From Limnohabitans sp. 103DPR2 (GTDB lineage: Bacteria > Pseudomonadota > Gammaproteobacteria > Burkholderiales > Burkholderiaceae_C), in contig NZ_CP011834.1 in the NCBI RefSeq assembly GCF_001412575.1, positions 1,116,001 to 1,180,000 on the forward strand: 64,000 bases of DNA. The letters are read 5' to 3'. The notes beneath the pieces were generated by a model, which saw only the letters and a program-made list of their open reading frames with translations, was not told the origin of the DNA and made no database searches. Shown piece after piece: positions 18,462-28,002 of the stretch. Both the position numbers and the translations under genes were made by a program. Numbering within the stretch: position 1 is the first letter of the stretch; every line of letters starts with the position of its first letter.

Positions 18462-19049
18462 GTGAAAAAGTTTTTAATTCCCTTGGTGCTCTTTTTTGGA
18501 TTGGTCGCCTTTCTGGCGGTTGGTCTGAACCGCGATCCGCGTGAAATTCCATCCCCCTTGGTCGGCAAGCCTGCGCCTGCTTTTGAGCTCTATACCTTGG
18601 ATGCCAACGCACCCAAATTTGGTCCGGCAGACATGAAGGGCAAAGTTTGGATGATGAATGTGTGGGCCACTTGGTGTGTGGCTTGCCGCGAAGAGCATCC
18701 TGTGTTGGTGGCGTTTTCCAAGGCCAATCAATTGCCCATCGTTGGCTTGAGCTACAAAGAAGTGCAAGCGCAAGACGAGCCTGCAGGTCGCAAATTCACG
18801 CCTGAAGAAAAACTCAAACTTGCACGTGAGCGCAGTCAGTTGTGGCTCAGCCGCCATGGCAATCCTTATGCATTGTCCGTCCTGGATTTGGATGGCCGTG
18901 TCGGCATTGACTATGGTGTCTACGGTGTGCCAGAGACTTATGTGATCGACAAAGAAGGCGTCATTCGTTACAAGCGCGTTGGCGTAGTCACACCGGATTT
19001 ACTGCAATCCACCATCATGCCCTTGGTGCAGAAATTGAATGCTTCCTAA
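18462..19049 (+). CDS. ccmG: Thiol:disulfide oxidoreductase CcmG/DsbE
   Basis: A 195-residue membrane-anchored thioredoxin-fold protein. It has an N-terminal helix, then the redox motif WCVAC (in VWATWCVACREEHP) and the cis-proline loop GVPETYVIDKEG. It reduces the CXXCH cysteines of apocytochrome c before heme attachment. The start is GTG at 18462, supported by GGAGG 6 bases upstream. Sits between ccmF and ccmH. Confidence 0.94.
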   Translation: MKKFLIPLVLFFGLVAFLAVGLNRDPREIPSPLVGKPAPAFELYTLDANAPKFGPADMKGKVWMMNVWATWCVACREEHPVLVAFSKANQLPIVGLSYKEVQAQDEPAGRKFTPEEKLKLARERSQLWLSRHGNPYALSVLDLDGRVGIDYGVYGVPETYVIDKEGVIRYKRVGVVTPDLLQSTIMPLVQKLNAS

Positions 19050-19055
19050 AGCATT

Positions 19056-19559
19056 GTGAAAGCTCTCATGACATTGAATGCCCCCTGTTTCAAGCTGTTG
19101 GCAGTCATGGCCTTTGCCATGGTCACTGCGTTTTCCGCTGTGCAAGCCAAAGAAGCCGCGCCCTTGGCAGAAGATCCACTGGTTGAAAAACGTTTGATTC
19201 ACATTTCTGAAGAGTTGCGTTGCCTGGTGTGTCAAAACGAGTCCTTGGCATCCTCACGTGCTGAGTTGGCCAACGATTTGCGCGAAGAGGTGAGGAAACT
19301 CATTCGGGACAACAAAAGCGATACGCAAATCAAAGAATATCTGGTGACGCGCTACGGTGACTTTGTCCTGTATCGCCCAGAAGTGAAACCCCTCACATGG
19401 GTCTTGTGGTTTGGCCCCTTTCTGCTATTGGTCCTCGGTGTTGTGGGCATGGCCCTTTACTTGCGTCAACGCCAAACGGAGAAGCCCCTTCAACAAGAAC
19501 TGAGCGAAGAAGATCGACGCAAGGTTCAAGAAATTCTGAAGTCTGGAGACGCATCATGA
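19056..19559 (+). CDS. ccmH: Cytochrome c maturation protein CcmH (CcmL)
   Basis: A 167-residue protein with a signal peptide, the active-site motif LRCLVCQNESLASS and a C-terminal membrane helix (TWVLWFGPFLLLVLGVVGMALYL). It reduces apocytochrome thiols together with CcmG and joins the heme lyase complex. The first codon could be GTG 19056 or ATG 19068. Its stop overlaps the ccmI start (ATGA). Confidence 0.93.
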   Translation: MKALMTLNAPCFKLLAVMAFAMVTAFSAVQAKEAAPLAEDPLVEKRLIHISEELRCLVCQNESLASSRAELANDLREEVRKLIRDNKSDTQIKEYLVTRYGDFVLYRPEVKPLTWVLWFGPFLLLVLGVVGMALYLRQRQTEKPLQQELSEEDRRKVQEILKSGDAS

Positions 19560-20839
19560 GTGCCAATGTGTTGTTTGTTGTGTTGGCGCTGGGCATGGTG
19601 TTGTGTGTGGCTGGCGTTTTGATGTGGGTCTTGCTGCGTCAACGTCCCGTGGTGACGCATGCCAGTCAGGCCAAAGCCAATGCAAAGGTGTACCGAGATC
19701 AAATTGCGGACCTTGACCGCGAGCATGAGAGTGGCCACATCAGCGATGCCGAGTGGCAACAGTCACGCGATGAATTAAGCATGCGCTTGTTGGAGGACAC
19801 TTCCGCACAAGACGATCCTGTCGCAAAACAAGAAAAGCCGGCCTTGTGGACTGCTGTGTTGGTGGCCGTGGCCTTGCCTTTGTCAGCGGTGGGCATGTAC
19901 ATGTGGGTAGGTGAGCCCGATGCACTCAATCCCATGGCCGTTCAATCCAACGACAAGGTTGATCCCACCCAATTGCTCCAAATGGCCGAAAGCTTGGCCC
20001 AAAAATTAAACGACAAGCCCGACAACCTTCAGGGTTGGGTGATGTTGGGCCGAACCTACCGCACTCTCGAGAAGTTTGATGCTTCTGTGCAAGCCTACGA
20101 CCGCGCTTTGAAGTTGTCTGCTGATGACGATTTGAAGCTCGAGCGCGTGGAAGTATTGGCCATGAAATCACAAGGCAACTTTGAAGGTGAGCCTTGGACT
20201 GTGATTCGTGATATTTTGCAACGCGACCCGCAAAACTATGGTGCCTTGTTGATGGCGGGAAGTGCCTCTTACTCGCACGAAAAATATGCCGATGCTTTGA
20301 AGTATTGGCAACAAGCCCGCAAGCCCTTGGCAGCCGACAACCCTGATGTGCCTGGCTTAGACGAGGCCATTGCCTCAGTGCAGAAAAAACTGGGCATGCC
20401 CGCTCAAGTTGCCAAGGGCCCTTCGGCTCAGATGAATGCCGCGCAGACGCCTGCCGCATCACCTTCTGCTAACACTTCCGGTGCCGCAAGCACTGGCTTG
20501 ACTGTGTCGGGTCAAGTTGCCATAGCGGAAGCACTCAAGGGCAAGGTGAAGCCTTCGGATGTGGTATTCATTTATGCCACACCAGCCAATGGTGAGCGCA
20601 TGCCTTTGGCCATCTTCAAAACCACAGTAGCCCAACTGCCTTTGGCATTCACATTAGACGATTCCACCGCCATGACACCCGAGCGAAAACTCTCGGGCGC
20701 TGGTGAAGTGTTGGTCAAGGTGCGTGTCTCTAAGTCGGGCAACGCCATGCCACAGTCGGGCGATTTGGCGGGTACTTTAGGTCCAGTGAAAGTGGGCTCT
20801 AAAGGCTTGAAGCTGGAAATCAAGGATCAGATTCCTTGA
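19556..20839 (+). CDS. ccmI: Cytochrome c maturation protein CcmI
   Basis: A 427-residue protein with two N-terminal membrane segments flanking a cytoplasmic loop with a heptad-like pattern. A periplasmic TPR region (LAQKLNDKPDNLQGWVMLGRTY and on) follows, then a proline/alanine linker and a C-terminal beta-rich domain (SGQVAIAEALKGKVKPSD). CcmI binds the C-terminus of apocytochrome c and presents it to CcmFH. The start at 19556 overlaps the ccmH stop. The reading frame is open upstream inside ccmH but lacks family similarity. An 8-bp stem-loop (20819-20840) covers the stop codon but lacks a T tract. Confidence 0.93.
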   Translation: MSANVLFVVLALGMVLCVAGVLMWVLLRQRPVVTHASQAKANAKVYRDQIADLDREHESGHISDAEWQQSRDELSMRLLEDTSAQDDPVAKQEKPALWTAVLVAVALPLSAVGMYMWVGEPDALNPMAVQSNDKVDPTQLLQMAESLAQKLNDKPDNLQGWVMLGRTYRTLEKFDASVQAYDRALKLSADDDLKLERVEVLAMKSQGNFEGEPWTVIRDILQRDPQNYGALLMAGSASYSHEKYADALKYWQQARKPLAADNPDVPGLDEAIASVQKKLGMPAQVAKGPSAQMNAAQTPAASPSANTSGAASTGLTVSGQVAIAEALKGKVKPSDVVFIYATPANGERMPLAIFKTTVAQLPLAFTLDDSTAMTPERKLSGAGEVLVKVRVSKSGNAMPQSGDLAGTLGPVKVGSKGLKLEIKDQIP

Positions 20840-20864
20840 TCTCCTGGATCAATGCCCTTGCACT

Positions 20865-21848
20865 TTATTCAATGGCGATCTTGGCATCGCGAATGACGCG
20901 CGACCACTTCTCGGTGTCCCGCTGAGTCCAGGCTTGCACTTCTTCGGGTGAGCCTGCTTGCAGTTCAGTGCCGGCAGCTTCAATTTTGGCCACCAAGGCG
21001 GGCGTTTTCAAAGCCTTGGTAAGGGCGCTGTTGATGGCATCGACCACAGGCTTGGAGGTGGCCAGTGGTGCGTACATGGCGTACCACGTGGTGTAGTCAA
21101 AGCCAGGCAATGCCGAACCAATGAGGGGCAAGGATTTGGTGGCGTTGGATTTGCTGGGTGCCGTGGCTGCCAACACTTTGACCAAGCCTTTGTCGGCCAA
21201 ACCTTGAAGAGAAGGCAAGCTGCTGAACATGGCGCTGACTTCGCCGGAAATCAAATCGTTCACGGCGCCTGCGCTGCCTTTATAGGGCACATGGATCACA
21301 TCCGTTTTGGAAAGTGCTTTGAACATTTCCATGCCCAAGTGCGCGGTGCCACCAGTGCCCGCCGATGCAAAACTCACTTTGCCTGGGTTGGCGCGCGCGT
21401 AGTCGATCAATTCGGGCATGTTTTTAACGGGCAGCTTGGCTGAGACCACCAACACGTGAGGGCCTGTAGAGATGGTCGACACAGGTTTGAGTTTGGCGAC
21501 CAAATCTGCGCCGCCTTTTTTGCTCAACATAGGTTGCAGCACCATGTTGCCAAACGCGGCCAACAGCAAGGTGTGTCCATCGGGTTCTGCACGTGTCACA
21601 ACGCCCAAGGCCGGCACGCCCATGCCGCCGCCTTGGTTTTCGACGGTGACGGGTTGTTTCAAATCTGCGGTGAGGACCAATGCCAACTCACGTGCAACCA
21701 CATCGGCTGGACCGCCAGCAGCGTAGGGCACTATCAACTTGATGGGTTTGGAGGGCCAAGAAGGCGCTGCGCTTTGCGCAAAGCTCAGCGGCAAGGTGGC
21801 GGCCAAGGCGAGCGCCACAGTGATTTGGTTCAGGTGTCGTTTCAGCAT
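20865..21848 (-). CDS. Bug-family tripartite tricarboxylate transporter binding protein
   Basis: A 327-residue periplasmic binding protein with a signal peptide ending near LSFAQSA and the family motifs WPSKPIKLIVPYAAGGPADVV, then VENQGGGMGVPA. The large Bug/TctC family, expanded in Burkholderiales, binds carboxylates and related small molecules. No TctA/TctB membrane genes are adjacent, the usual orphan situation. Start 21848 has AAGGAG 7 bases upstream. It converges with ccmI. Confidence 0.88.
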   Translation of the reverse strand: MLKRHLNQITVALALAATLPLSFAQSAAPSWPSKPIKLIVPYAAGGPADVVARELALVLTADLKQPVTVENQGGGMGVPALGVVTRAEPDGHTLLLAAFGNMVLQPMLSKKGGADLVAKLKPVSTISTGPHVLVVSAKLPVKNMPELIDYARANPGKVSFASAGTGGTAHLGMEMFKALSKTDVIHVPYKGSAGAVNDLISGEVSAMFSSLPSLQGLADKGLVKVLAATAPSKSNATKSLPLIGSALPGFDYTTWYAMYAPLATSKPVVDAINSALTKALKTPALVAKIEAAGTELQAGSPEEVQAWTQRDTEKWSRVIRDAKIAIE

Positions 21849-21892
21849 GTGTTTCTCCTTGAACTGCATTGTGCACAAATCGCACAGATACA

Positions 21893-21927
21893 AAAAAACC
21901 CTAAGCAAATCAATTGCTTAGGGTTTG
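21893..21927 (-). terminator. Rho-independent terminator after tRNA-Ser
   Basis: Read on the minus strand, AAACCCTAAGCAA and TTTGCTTAGGGTTT form a long stem around a 4-5 base loop. It is followed by further T residues, immediately 3' of the tRNA. Confidence 0.88.
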
Positions 21928-21931
21928 TAAC

Positions 21932-22019
21932 TGGCGGAAGCGGTGAGATTCGAACTCACGGACCCTTTCGAGCCGCCGGTTTTCAAGACCGGTGCAATCG
22001 ACCACTCTGCCACACTTCC
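21932..22019 (-). tRNA. tRNA-Ser (anticodon TGA)
   Basis: An 88-base class II tRNA. The acceptor GGAAGTG pairs with CGCTTCC, the D-arm contains GGCAGAGTGGTCGATTGC, the anticodon stem CCGGT/ACCGG encloses CTTGAAA (anticodon TGA), a variable arm GCGGCTCGAAAGGGTCCGT follows, and the T-arm contains GTTCGAATC. CCA is encoded. It reads UCA and related serine codons. Confidence 0.97.
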
Positions 22020-22110
22020 AGCGGGGGGAATTGTAACCTTGTTCTAGGCTCAAATTGGGGCGTTTCAGGCAGGAAGGGCGAAAATTAATGTTGATCTGAC
22101 CCCATTTAAA

Positions 22111-22764
22111 TTAAACGAGCATGCCTTGGGTTTCGATGTAAGCGATGACGTCGGCCAGGCCGGTTTGGGTTTTGAGGTTGGTCATGACGAAGGGTTTGAG
22201 GCCTTTGGCAGTGGTGCGCATGCGGGTGGTGTCGGCATGCATCACGTCGAGGTCGGCGCCGACGTAGGGGGCCAGGTCGGTTTTGTTGATGACGAAGAGG
22301 TCGCTCTTGGTAATACCAGGGCCGCCTTTGCGGGGGATTTTTTCGCCGGCGGCCACGTCAATCACGTAGATGGTGAGGTCGGACAGTTCGGGGCTGAATG
22401 TGGCGGCCAAGTTGTCGCCACCGCTTTCCACGAACACCACGTCGGCGTTCGGAAATTTTTTCAGCATGCGGTCGATGGCTTCAAGGTTGATGGACGCGTC
22501 TTCGCGAATGGCGGTGTGCGGGCAGCCGCCAGTTTCAACGCCCATGATGCGATCGGCATCCAGCGCGCCACTGACGGTGAGCAAGCGTTGGTCTTCTTTG
22601 GTGTAAATGTCGTTGGTGATGGCCACCAAGTCCCATTTTTGGCGCATGCTTTTGCAGAGCATTTCCAAGAGGGTGGTTTTGCCGGAACCCACGGGGCCAC
22701 CAATGCCCACGCGAAGCGGTGGCAGTTTTTTGGTGCGGTTGGGAATGTGGTGCAGTGCGGTCAT
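22111..22764 (-). CDS. ureG: Urease accessory GTPase UreG
   Basis: A 217-residue SIMIBI-class GTPase that couples GTP hydrolysis to nickel insertion into urease. The P-loop [13 protein letters not shown] is near the N-terminus. The invariant metal-binding Cys-Pro-His is in [17 protein letters not shown], and the guanine-specificity motif is [16 protein letters not shown]. The start at 22764 overlaps the ureF stop. It is the last gene of the minus-strand ureABCEFG operon. Confidence 0.97.
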   Translation of the reverse strand: MTALHHIPNRTKKLPPLRVGIGGPVGSGKTTLLEMLCKSMRQKWDLVAITNDIYTKEDQRLLTVSGALDADRIMGVETGGCPHTAIREDASINLEAIDRMLKKFPNADVVFVESGGDNLAATFSPELSDLTIYVIDVAAGEKIPRKGGPGITKSDLFVINKTDLAPYVGADLDVMHADTTRMRTTAKGLKPFVMTNLKTQTGLADVIAYIETQGMLV

Positions 22765-23435
22765 GATCGAAAGAGTCTGGAGTATTGGGTTTCGTGTCTG
22801 GCCGACATCACGGCCAGCATGGGACAAAAAGCTTGGCGTTGGTCATCGCTTAAAGCGATGGCGTGTTGCACAGCATCGGGAATTTCTTGGGCCAGTCGGG
22901 CCAGTATTTTTTGGCCAGATACCTGGCCCAAGGGAACTGCTTTGAGTGCGGCTTGCGTCATGTTTTCGGCCCAGCCAAAGGCATAGGCTTGAAGCGCTTG
23001 ATCTAGCGGGGCATTGGCCAGCGACAAGGCCAAAGACATGGCCATGGGGTAGGTGGGGCGCATTTCGCTGCACAGCTTTAATGCGGTCTCTGTGGCTTTG
23101 TTTTGAATACGCAGCCAGTCCAACAGGGACCTGCCCATTTGCTCGGTTTGCAAACGCATTTCGTGCGTTTCGCGAGTGGTGTGAACCCACTGGCTTAAAT
23201 CTTTCAATCGATCGGTGTTCATGGCTTGCCAAGCGGGAATGGCTTGCGCCATCAGGGCCATGTCACCTCGGGCCTGCGACAGATGCAGTTGATCGGCCAG
23301 CCAATCTGCACAGGAGGCTTCGTCATGGACGTGCTCGTGATCGATGGCAGCTTCTAAGGCTTCAGAATAAGAGAAGCCGCCCACCGGCAAAGCAGGCGAA
23401 GCCAACCAAATGAGTTGGAGAAGTTCAGTGGCCAT
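22761..23435 (-). CDS. ureF: Urease accessory protein UreF
   Basis: A 224-residue all-helical protein with the typical opening [26 protein letters not shown]. UreF acts with UreD and UreG as the scaffold that delivers nickel to apo-urease. The start at 23435 is inside the ureE tail coding region (11-base overlap). Longer in-frame readings only translate the His-rich ureE end out of frame and are rejected. Confidence 0.95.
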   Translation of the reverse strand: MATELLQLIWLASPALPVGGFSYSEALEAAIDHEHVHDEASCADWLADQLHLSQARGDMALMAQAIPAWQAMNTDRLKDLSQWVHTTRETHEMRLQTEQMGRSLLDWLRIQNKATETALKLCSEMRPTYPMAMSLALSLANAPLDQALQAYAFGWAENMTQAALKAVPLGQVSGQKILARLAQEIPDAVQHAIALSDDQRQAFCPMLAVMSARHETQYSRLFRS

Positions 23436-23976
23436 GGTCGTGATGTGAATGGCCGTGAGCGTGGTCATGTCCATGACCGTGCGCTGCTTCGTCACTGTGG
23501 CTGTGACCTGACCCGCCATGATGCGAACCGTAAGCGCCGCCTTCGGGCTCAAATGCTTCTTCTACAGTGTTCACAATCAAATGCATGGCGCGAAGCATTT
23601 CTGCCAACACGTTGTCGGGTTCAATTTGGAGGTGATTGGGTTGAAGTTCAATGGGCACATGGCGATTGCCCAAGTGATAGGCCGCGCGTGTGAGATCAAA
23701 GGGAGAGCCATGTGCCGTGCAGGCCGTGATGCGCATCAAAGTTTGCGGCGCTGCTTCCACCTTGATCAAACTGCCATCGTCTGCCACCAACACATCACCG
23801 CCGCGCACCACATGGCCGCGTTGCAAAAACACCGACAGCACGCGACCCGTGGAGTCTTCTGTTTGAAAACGGCTCTTTTGTCGAACGTCCCAATCTAAAG
23901 ACACCGTTGGCGCGCGCTTGATCAGCGCCTGCGCCAAGCCTTGACCTTGTGCAATTACTTTTGAGCAGGTGAGCAT
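23425..23976 (-). CDS. ureE: Urease nickel metallochaperone UreE
   Basis: A 183-residue two-domain protein. The N-terminal domain begins [15 protein letters not shown], and the metal-binding domain carries [12 protein letters not shown], with its conserved nickel-binding His. The last ~30 residues are a His-rich tail alternating His with Gly, Asp and Ala ([20 protein letters not shown]), giving capacity for several nickel ions. UreE supplies nickel to UreG. It lies 19 bases after ureC. Confidence 0.96.
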   Translation of the reverse strand: MLTCSKVIAQGQGLAQALIKRAPTVSLDWDVRQKSRFQTEDSTGRVLSVFLQRGHVVRGGDVLVADDGSLIKVEAAPQTLMRITACTAHGSPFDLTRAAYHLGNRHVPIELQPNHLQIEPDNVLAEMLRAMHLIVNTVEEAFEPEGGAYGSHHGGSGHSHSDEAAHGHGHDHAHGHSHHDHGH

Positions 23977-23995
23977 GGAAAGACAGGGCGCCTGA

Positions 23996-25738
23996 TCAGA
24001 ACAAGAAGTAACGCTGCGTCATGGGCAAGCTCACGGCTGGGTCACACGTGAGCAACAAACCATCGGCGCGCACCGCATAGGTTTGCGCATCCACTTCCAT
24101 TTTGGGGGCGTAGTCGTTGTTAATCATGTGGCGCTTGCCCACACCGCGAATACCTTTCACGGCAGACAAGGTTTTTTGCAAACCATACTTTTGATCCACG
24201 CCAGCAGCAAGACCGGCCTGCGAAACGAAAGTGAGTGACCCGCGAGCCAACGCACCCCCATAGCTGCCAAACATGGGGCGGTAGTGCACAGGCTGAGGCG
24301 TTGGGATGGAGGCATTGGGGTCGCCCATGGCCGCCATGGCAATGAAGCCGCCTTTCAGAATGAGCGCAGGCTTGACGCCAAAGAATGCAGGTCTCCAGAC
24401 CACCAAATCGGCCCACTTGCCCACTTCAATGCTGCCCACTTCGTGGCTGATGCCGTGCGCAATGGCGGGGTTGATGCAAAGCTTGGCGATGTAGCGCTTG
24501 ACGCGCGAGTTGTCGTTGCGATCCGTGTCGCCCGGCAACTTGCCGCGCTGCATTTTCATTTTGTGAGCCGTTTGCCAGCAACGCAAAATCACCTCACCCA
24601 CGCGGCCCATGGCCTGGCTGTCGGAGCTGAACATGCTGATGGCACCCAAGTCATGCAAGATGTCTTCGGCAGCAATGGTTTCTTTGCGGATGCGGCTTTC
24701 GGCAAACGCCAAGTCCTCGGCAATGGACGGGTCCAAGTGATGGCAAACCATCAGCATGTCCACGTGTTCATCGAGGGTGTTGATGGTGTAGGGTCGCGTT
24801 GGGTTGGTAGAGGAAGGCAGCACATTGGCTTCGCCCACCACTTTCAAAATGTCGGGGGCATGACCGCCGCCTGCACCTTCAGTGTGGAAGGTGTGAATGG
24901 TGCGCCCTTTAAAGGCTGCCACGGTGTCTTCCACAAAACCAGATTCGTTCAGGGTGTCTGTGTGAATGGCAACCTGTGTGTCGGTTTCTTCGGCCACGTT
25001 CAAACAGTTGTCGATGGCGGCAGGTGTGGTGCCCCAGTCTTCGTGAAGTTTCAGGCCAATGGCGCCTGCATTGATTTGTTCATGCAGTGAGCCGGGCAAT
25101 GCCGCATTGCCTTTGCCGAGAAATCCCAAATTCATGGGAAAGGCATCAGCCGCTTGCATCATGCGCTCGATGTTCCATGCGCCGGGTGTGCAGGTTGTGG
25201 CAAAGGTGCCAGTGGCTGGGCCCGTGCCGCCACCGATCATGGTGGTGACGCCGCTGGCCAAGGCCTCTTCAATTTGCTGAGGGGCAATGAAGTGAATGTG
25301 CGTGTCGATACCGCCAGCCGTGACGATGTTGCCTTCGCAGCTGATGACCTCGGTGCCGGGGCCAATGATGATGTCAATGCCGGGTTGCGTATCGGGGTTG
25401 CCTGCTTTGCCAATGGCCACAATGCGGCCGCCTTTGAGACCAATGTCGGCCTTCACAATGCCCCAGTGATCGATGATCAAGGCATTGGTCATGACGGTGT
25501 CGACAGCGCCGCCCGCTTGCGGGCCTGTGCCCGTGCCATCGCGTGTTCGTTGTGATTGCGACATGCCGTCGCGGATGGTTTTGCCGCCGCCAAATTTGGC
25601 TTCTTCACCGTAACCGCCCGCCAACAAGGTGAAGTCTTTTTCAACTTCGATCAACAAGTCTGTGTCGGCCAAGCGAACTCGGTCACCCACGGTGGGGCCA
25701 AACATTTCTGCGTAAGCGCGTTTGCCAATGGTCGCCAT
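23996..25738 (-). CDS. ureC: Urease alpha subunit
   Basis: A 580-residue catalytic subunit that hydrolyses urea to ammonia and carbamate at a dinickel site. Nickel ligands are in [11 protein letters not shown]. The carbamylated lysine is in [12 protein letters not shown], the active-site flap His in MVCHHLDPS, and the metal-ligand/substrate region is [12 protein letters not shown]. The start at 25738 ([15 protein letters not shown]) has AAGGAA upstream and begins 2 bases after the ureB stop. All active-site motifs are intact. Confidence 0.98.
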   Translation of the reverse strand: MATIGKRAYAEMFGPTVGDRVRLADTDLLIEVEKDFTLLAGGYGEEAKFGGGKTIRDGMSQSQRTRDGTGTGPQAGGAVDTVMTNALIIDHWGIVKADIGLKGGRIVAIGKAGNPDTQPGIDIIIGPGTEVISCEGNIVTAGGIDTHIHFIAPQQIEEALASGVTTMIGGGTGPATGTFATTCTPGAWNIERMMQAADAFPMNLGFLGKGNAALPGSLHEQINAGAIGLKLHEDWGTTPAAIDNCLNVAEETDTQVAIHTDTLNESGFVEDTVAAFKGRTIHTFHTEGAGGGHAPDILKVVGEANVLPSSTNPTRPYTINTLDEHVDMLMVCHHLDPSIAEDLAFAESRIRKETIAAEDILHDLGAISMFSSDSQAMGRVGEVILRCWQTAHKMKMQRGKLPGDTDRNDNSRVKRYIAKLCINPAIAHGISHEVGSIEVGKWADLVVWRPAFFGVKPALILKGGFIAMAAMGDPNASIPTPQPVHYRPMFGSYGGALARGSLTFVSQAGLAAGVDQKYGLQKTLSAVKGIRGVGKRHMINNDYAPKMEVDAQTYAVRADGLLLTCDPAVSLPMTQRYFLF

Positions 25739-25740
25739 GA

Positions 25741-26064
25741 TCAATTTCCTTTTGCGGCAGGCAATGCGCCGTTTACCAATGCTCTAAAGCCATAGACCTC
25801 GCGATGTCCGCTGTAGTCCACCAATTCAACCGTGCGTTGCTGGCCGGGTTCAAACCGGACCGCTGTACCTGCTGCAATGTTCAAGCGCATGCCTTGGGCG
25901 GCCGTGCGATCGAAGACCAAGGCACCATTGGTTTCAGCAAAGTGGTAGTGCGATCCCACTTGAATGGGGCGATCGCCACCGTTTTGCACCACCAGCGTGA
26001 GGGTTCTGCGGCCTGGATTGAGGGTGTGCACGCCGTCGTCTGTGATCAGTTCACCGGGAATCAT
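25741..26064 (-). CDS. ureB: Urease beta subunit
   Basis: A 107-residue beta subunit starting [19 protein letters not shown] and containing the conserved [12 protein letters not shown] block. It packs with UreA and UreC in the alpha-beta-gamma trimer. The start at 26064 is preferred over one six codons upstream because it matches the family and has AAGGA upstream. It lies 10 bases after ureA. Confidence 0.96.
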   Translation of the reverse strand: MIPGELITDDGVHTLNPGRRTLTLVVQNGGDRPIQVGSHYHFAETNGALVFDRTAAQGMRLNIAAGTAVRFEPGQQRTVELVDYSGHREVYGFRALVNGALPAAKGN

Positions 26065-26074
26065 GGTGTCGTCC

Positions 26075-26377
26075 TTAAACAATGGGTTGATGCACCGTCA
26101 CCAGTTTGGTGCCGTCGGGGAAGGTGGCTTCCACCTGGATGTCGGGGATCATCTCGGCAATGCCGTCCATCACGTCTGCGCGGGTGAGCAGGGTGCGGCC
26201 CTCACTCATCAACTGCGCCACAGTTTTGCCATCGCGGGCGCCTTCCATGACGGCTGCGCTGATGTAGGCCACAGCTTCGGGGTAGTTGAGTTTGAGGCCA
26301 CGGGCTTTTCGCCTTTCAGCCAGAAGGCCGGCCGTGAATATCAGGAGTTTGTCTTTTTCGCGAGGTGTGAGTTCCAT
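26075..26377 (-). CDS. ureA: Urease gamma subunit
   Basis: A 100-residue gamma subunit: [40 protein letters not shown] at the start and [15 protein letters not shown] at the end, all standard. First gene of the ureABCEFG operon. Its start faces the divergent urtA promoter region, and a candidate sigma-54 promoter lies about 40-55 bases upstream. Confidence 0.97.
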   Translation of the reverse strand: MELTPREKDKLLIFTAGLLAERRKARGLKLNYPEAVAYISAAVMEGARDGKTVAQLMSEGRTLLTRADVMDGIAEMIPDIQVEATFPDGTKLVTVHQPIV

Positions 26378-26415
26378 GGTGCACTCTTAAGAAAATCAGA
26401 TTCAAGCTTAACTCA

Positions 26416-26431
26416 AGCAACTAGCATGCCC
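26416..26431 (-). promoter_or_regulatory. Candidate sigma-54 promoter for ureA
   Basis: On the minus strand the sequence GGGGCATGCTAGTTGC has GG and GC separated by exactly 10 bases, the sigma-54 -24/-12 geometry, although it matches the TGGCAC-N5-TTGCA consensus less well than the urtA one. Transcription would start near 26405, giving a ~28-base leader to ureA. Confidence 0.45.
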
Positions 26432-26454
26432 CAAGAAATTCTGAATCCAAGTCT

Positions 26455-26471
26455 TGCACCGCAACTGTGCG
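26455..26471. promoter_or_regulatory. NtrC-like binding site 1
   Basis: TGCACC-N5-TGTGCG matches 10 of 12 positions of the NtrC consensus TGCACC-N5-GGTGCA. It is centred about 165 bases upstream of the urtA -24 element. Confidence 0.5.
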
Positions 26472-26500
26472 AGTTGTTTTTGGTGCGATTTTGTTTGTGA

Positions 26501-26517
26501 TGCACAAAATTGGTTCA
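26501..26517. promoter_or_regulatory. NtrC-like binding site 2
   Basis: TGCACA-N5-GGTTCA matches 10 of 12 consensus positions. It is about 120 bases upstream of the urtA -24 element and 46 bases from site 1, a usual enhancer distance for sigma-54 activators. Confidence 0.5.
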
Positions 26518-26626
26518 TTCGGCCCGATGTCGCGTGCATGTCGCTGCATGACCTCTAGGCATTAAGTTTAAGAAATTTCACATGATTCATTTTTGTTCCC
26601 TCTGAAACCAAGGGAAAACCAATGGG

Positions 26627-26643
26627 TTGGCACAGCCCTTGCA
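26627..26643 (+). promoter_or_regulatory. Sigma-54 promoter of urtA
   Basis: TTGGCAC-N4-CTTGCA: TGGCAC and TTGCA are separated by 5 bases, with GG (26629-26630) and GC (26641-26642) exactly 10 bases apart. This is a near-perfect -24/-12 element. The predicted transcription start is near 26654, leaving a ~57-base leader. Confidence 0.8.
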
Positions 26644-26710
26644 GAAGGTGACACAGCGTTGCAGTTCTTCGCTTGTTTACCAACCTTCTTTTTCTGATTG
26701 GAGTGCTCTT

Positions 26711-27985
26711 ATGTTGAATCGTCGTGGCAATCTCAAAGCCTTGGCCCTGGCTTCTGCGCTTGTGGCTGGTGGCTTGTCTTTCTCAGTTCAGGCTCAAACC
26801 TCTAACACCATCAAAGTGGGCATCTTGCACAGCTTGTCTGGCACCATGGCCATTTCTGAAACCGTGTTGAAAGACACCGTGTTGATGGCCATCGATGAAA
26901 TCAACGCCAAAGGCGGTGTGTTGGGTAAGAAATTGGAACCCGTGGTGGTTGACCCTGCTTCTAACTGGCCTTTGTTTGCAGAAAAAACAAAGCAGCTCTT
27001 GGGTCAAGACAAAGTGTCCGTGATCTTTGGTTGCTGGACTTCTGTGTCACGTAAATCTGTGTTGCCCGTGGTTGAAGAAATGAACGGCTTGCTGTTCTAC
27101 CCCGTGCAGTACGAAGGTGAAGAGTTGTCAAAGAATGTGTTCTATACAGGCGCTGCACCCAACCAGCAAGCCATTCCAGCTGTTGACTATTTGATGAGCA
27201 AAGACGGCGGCGCTGCCAAGCGTTGGGTCTTGCTTGGCACTGACTATGTGTACCCCCGTACCACCAACAAAATTTTGCGCGCTTACTTGAAGAGCAAAGG
27301 CGTGAAAGAGTCTGACATCGACGAAAAATACACGCCCTTCGGTCACTCTGACTACCAAACCATCGTGGCTGATATCAAGAAATTCTCAGCTGGCGGTAAA
27401 ACAGCTGTGGTGTCCACCATCAACGGTGACTCCAACGTGCCTTTCTACAAAGAATTGGGCAATGCAGGCTTGAAGGCCAAAGACGTGCCTGTGGTTGCGT
27501 TCTCTGTGGGTGAAGAAGAACTGCGTGGTGTGGACACCAAGCCTTTGGTCGGTCACTTGGCTGCATGGAACTATTTCATGAGCATCAAGAACCCAGCCAA
27601 CGACGAGTTCACCAAAAAGTGGGCTGCATACGCCAAGGCTAAAAACATCGCTGGTCACAAAGACAAGCCTTTGACCAATGACCCGATGGAAGCCACCTAC
27701 ATTGGTATCAACATGTGGAAGCAAGCTGTTGAGAAGGCCAAGTCAACTGAAACAGACAAAGTGATTGCTGCCATGGCAGGTCAAACTTTCACAGCGCCAA
27801 GTGGCATCACATCCAAGATGGATGAGAAAAACCACCACTTGCACAAGTCTGTGTTCATTGGCGAAATCAAAGCCGACGGCCAGTTCAATGTGGTTTGGAA
27901 AACACCAGGTCCTGTGAAAGCCAAGCCATGGAGCCCCTACATTCCTGGCAACGACGTGAAGCCTGACGAACCTGTCAAGAAGTAA
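26711..27985 (+). CDS. urtA: Urea ABC transporter substrate-binding protein UrtA
   Basis: A 424-residue periplasmic binding protein of the HAAT/branched-chain type. The signal peptide ends near VQAQTS, and IKVGILHSLSGTMAISE then starts the mature protein. KLEPVVVDPASNWPLFAEKTKQLL, VIFGCWTSVSRKSVLPVVEE and LFYPVQYEGEELSKNVFYTGAAPNQQ are diagnostic of the UrtA/FmdD subgroup rather than LivJ. It binds urea (or short amides) for UrtBCDE. The start at 26711 is preferred because GGAG lies upstream and the signal peptide begins there. The upstream in-frame ATG would overlap the sigma-54 promoter. Confidence 0.95.
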   Translation: MLNRRGNLKALALASALVAGGLSFSVQAQTSNTIKVGILHSLSGTMAISETVLKDTVLMAIDEINAKGGVLGKKLEPVVVDPASNWPLFAEKTKQLLGQDKVSVIFGCWTSVSRKSVLPVVEEMNGLLFYPVQYEGEELSKNVFYTGAAPNQQAIPAVDYLMSKDGGAAKRWVLLGTDYVYPRTTNKILRAYLKSKGVKESDIDEKYTPFGHSDYQTIVADIKKFSAGGKTAVVSTINGDSNVPFYKELGNAGLKAKDVPVVAFSVGEEELRGVDTKPLVGHLAAWNYFMSIKNPANDEFTKKWAAYAKAKNIAGHKDKPLTNDPMEATYIGINMWKQAVEKAKSTETDKVIAAMAGQTFTAPSGITSKMDEKNHHLHKSVFIGEIKADGQFNVVWKTPGPVKAKPWSPYIPGNDVKPDEPVKK

Positions 27986-28002
27986 TTTTTGAAGCTCGTC
28001 CT

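Larger units (their letters stand above)
26378..26710. promoter_or_regulatory. 333-bp divergent control region ureA/urtA
   Basis: This gap has no credible gene. It holds the two candidate sigma-54 promoters and two NtrC-like sites listed separately, plus an A/T-rich stretch (about 26565-26600) where DNA bending between enhancer and promoter could occur. The urtA leader ends with GGAG seven bases before its ATG. No riboswitch fold was recognised. Confidence 0.6.

Noticed and set aside
23425..23480. Tandem repeat in ureE
   Set aside because: The CAT/CAC-rich repetition simply encodes the His-rich nickel-binding tail.
22761..23552. Longer UreF reading from 23552
   Set aside because: The added 39 residues only translate the His-rich end of ureE out of frame. 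The conserved UreF N-terminus begins at 23435.
26380..26412. Response-regulator box (CTTAAG) upstream of ureA
   Set aside because: A single CTTAAG is present but no second half-site at 11 bases and none of the extended TGGCTTCA motif.
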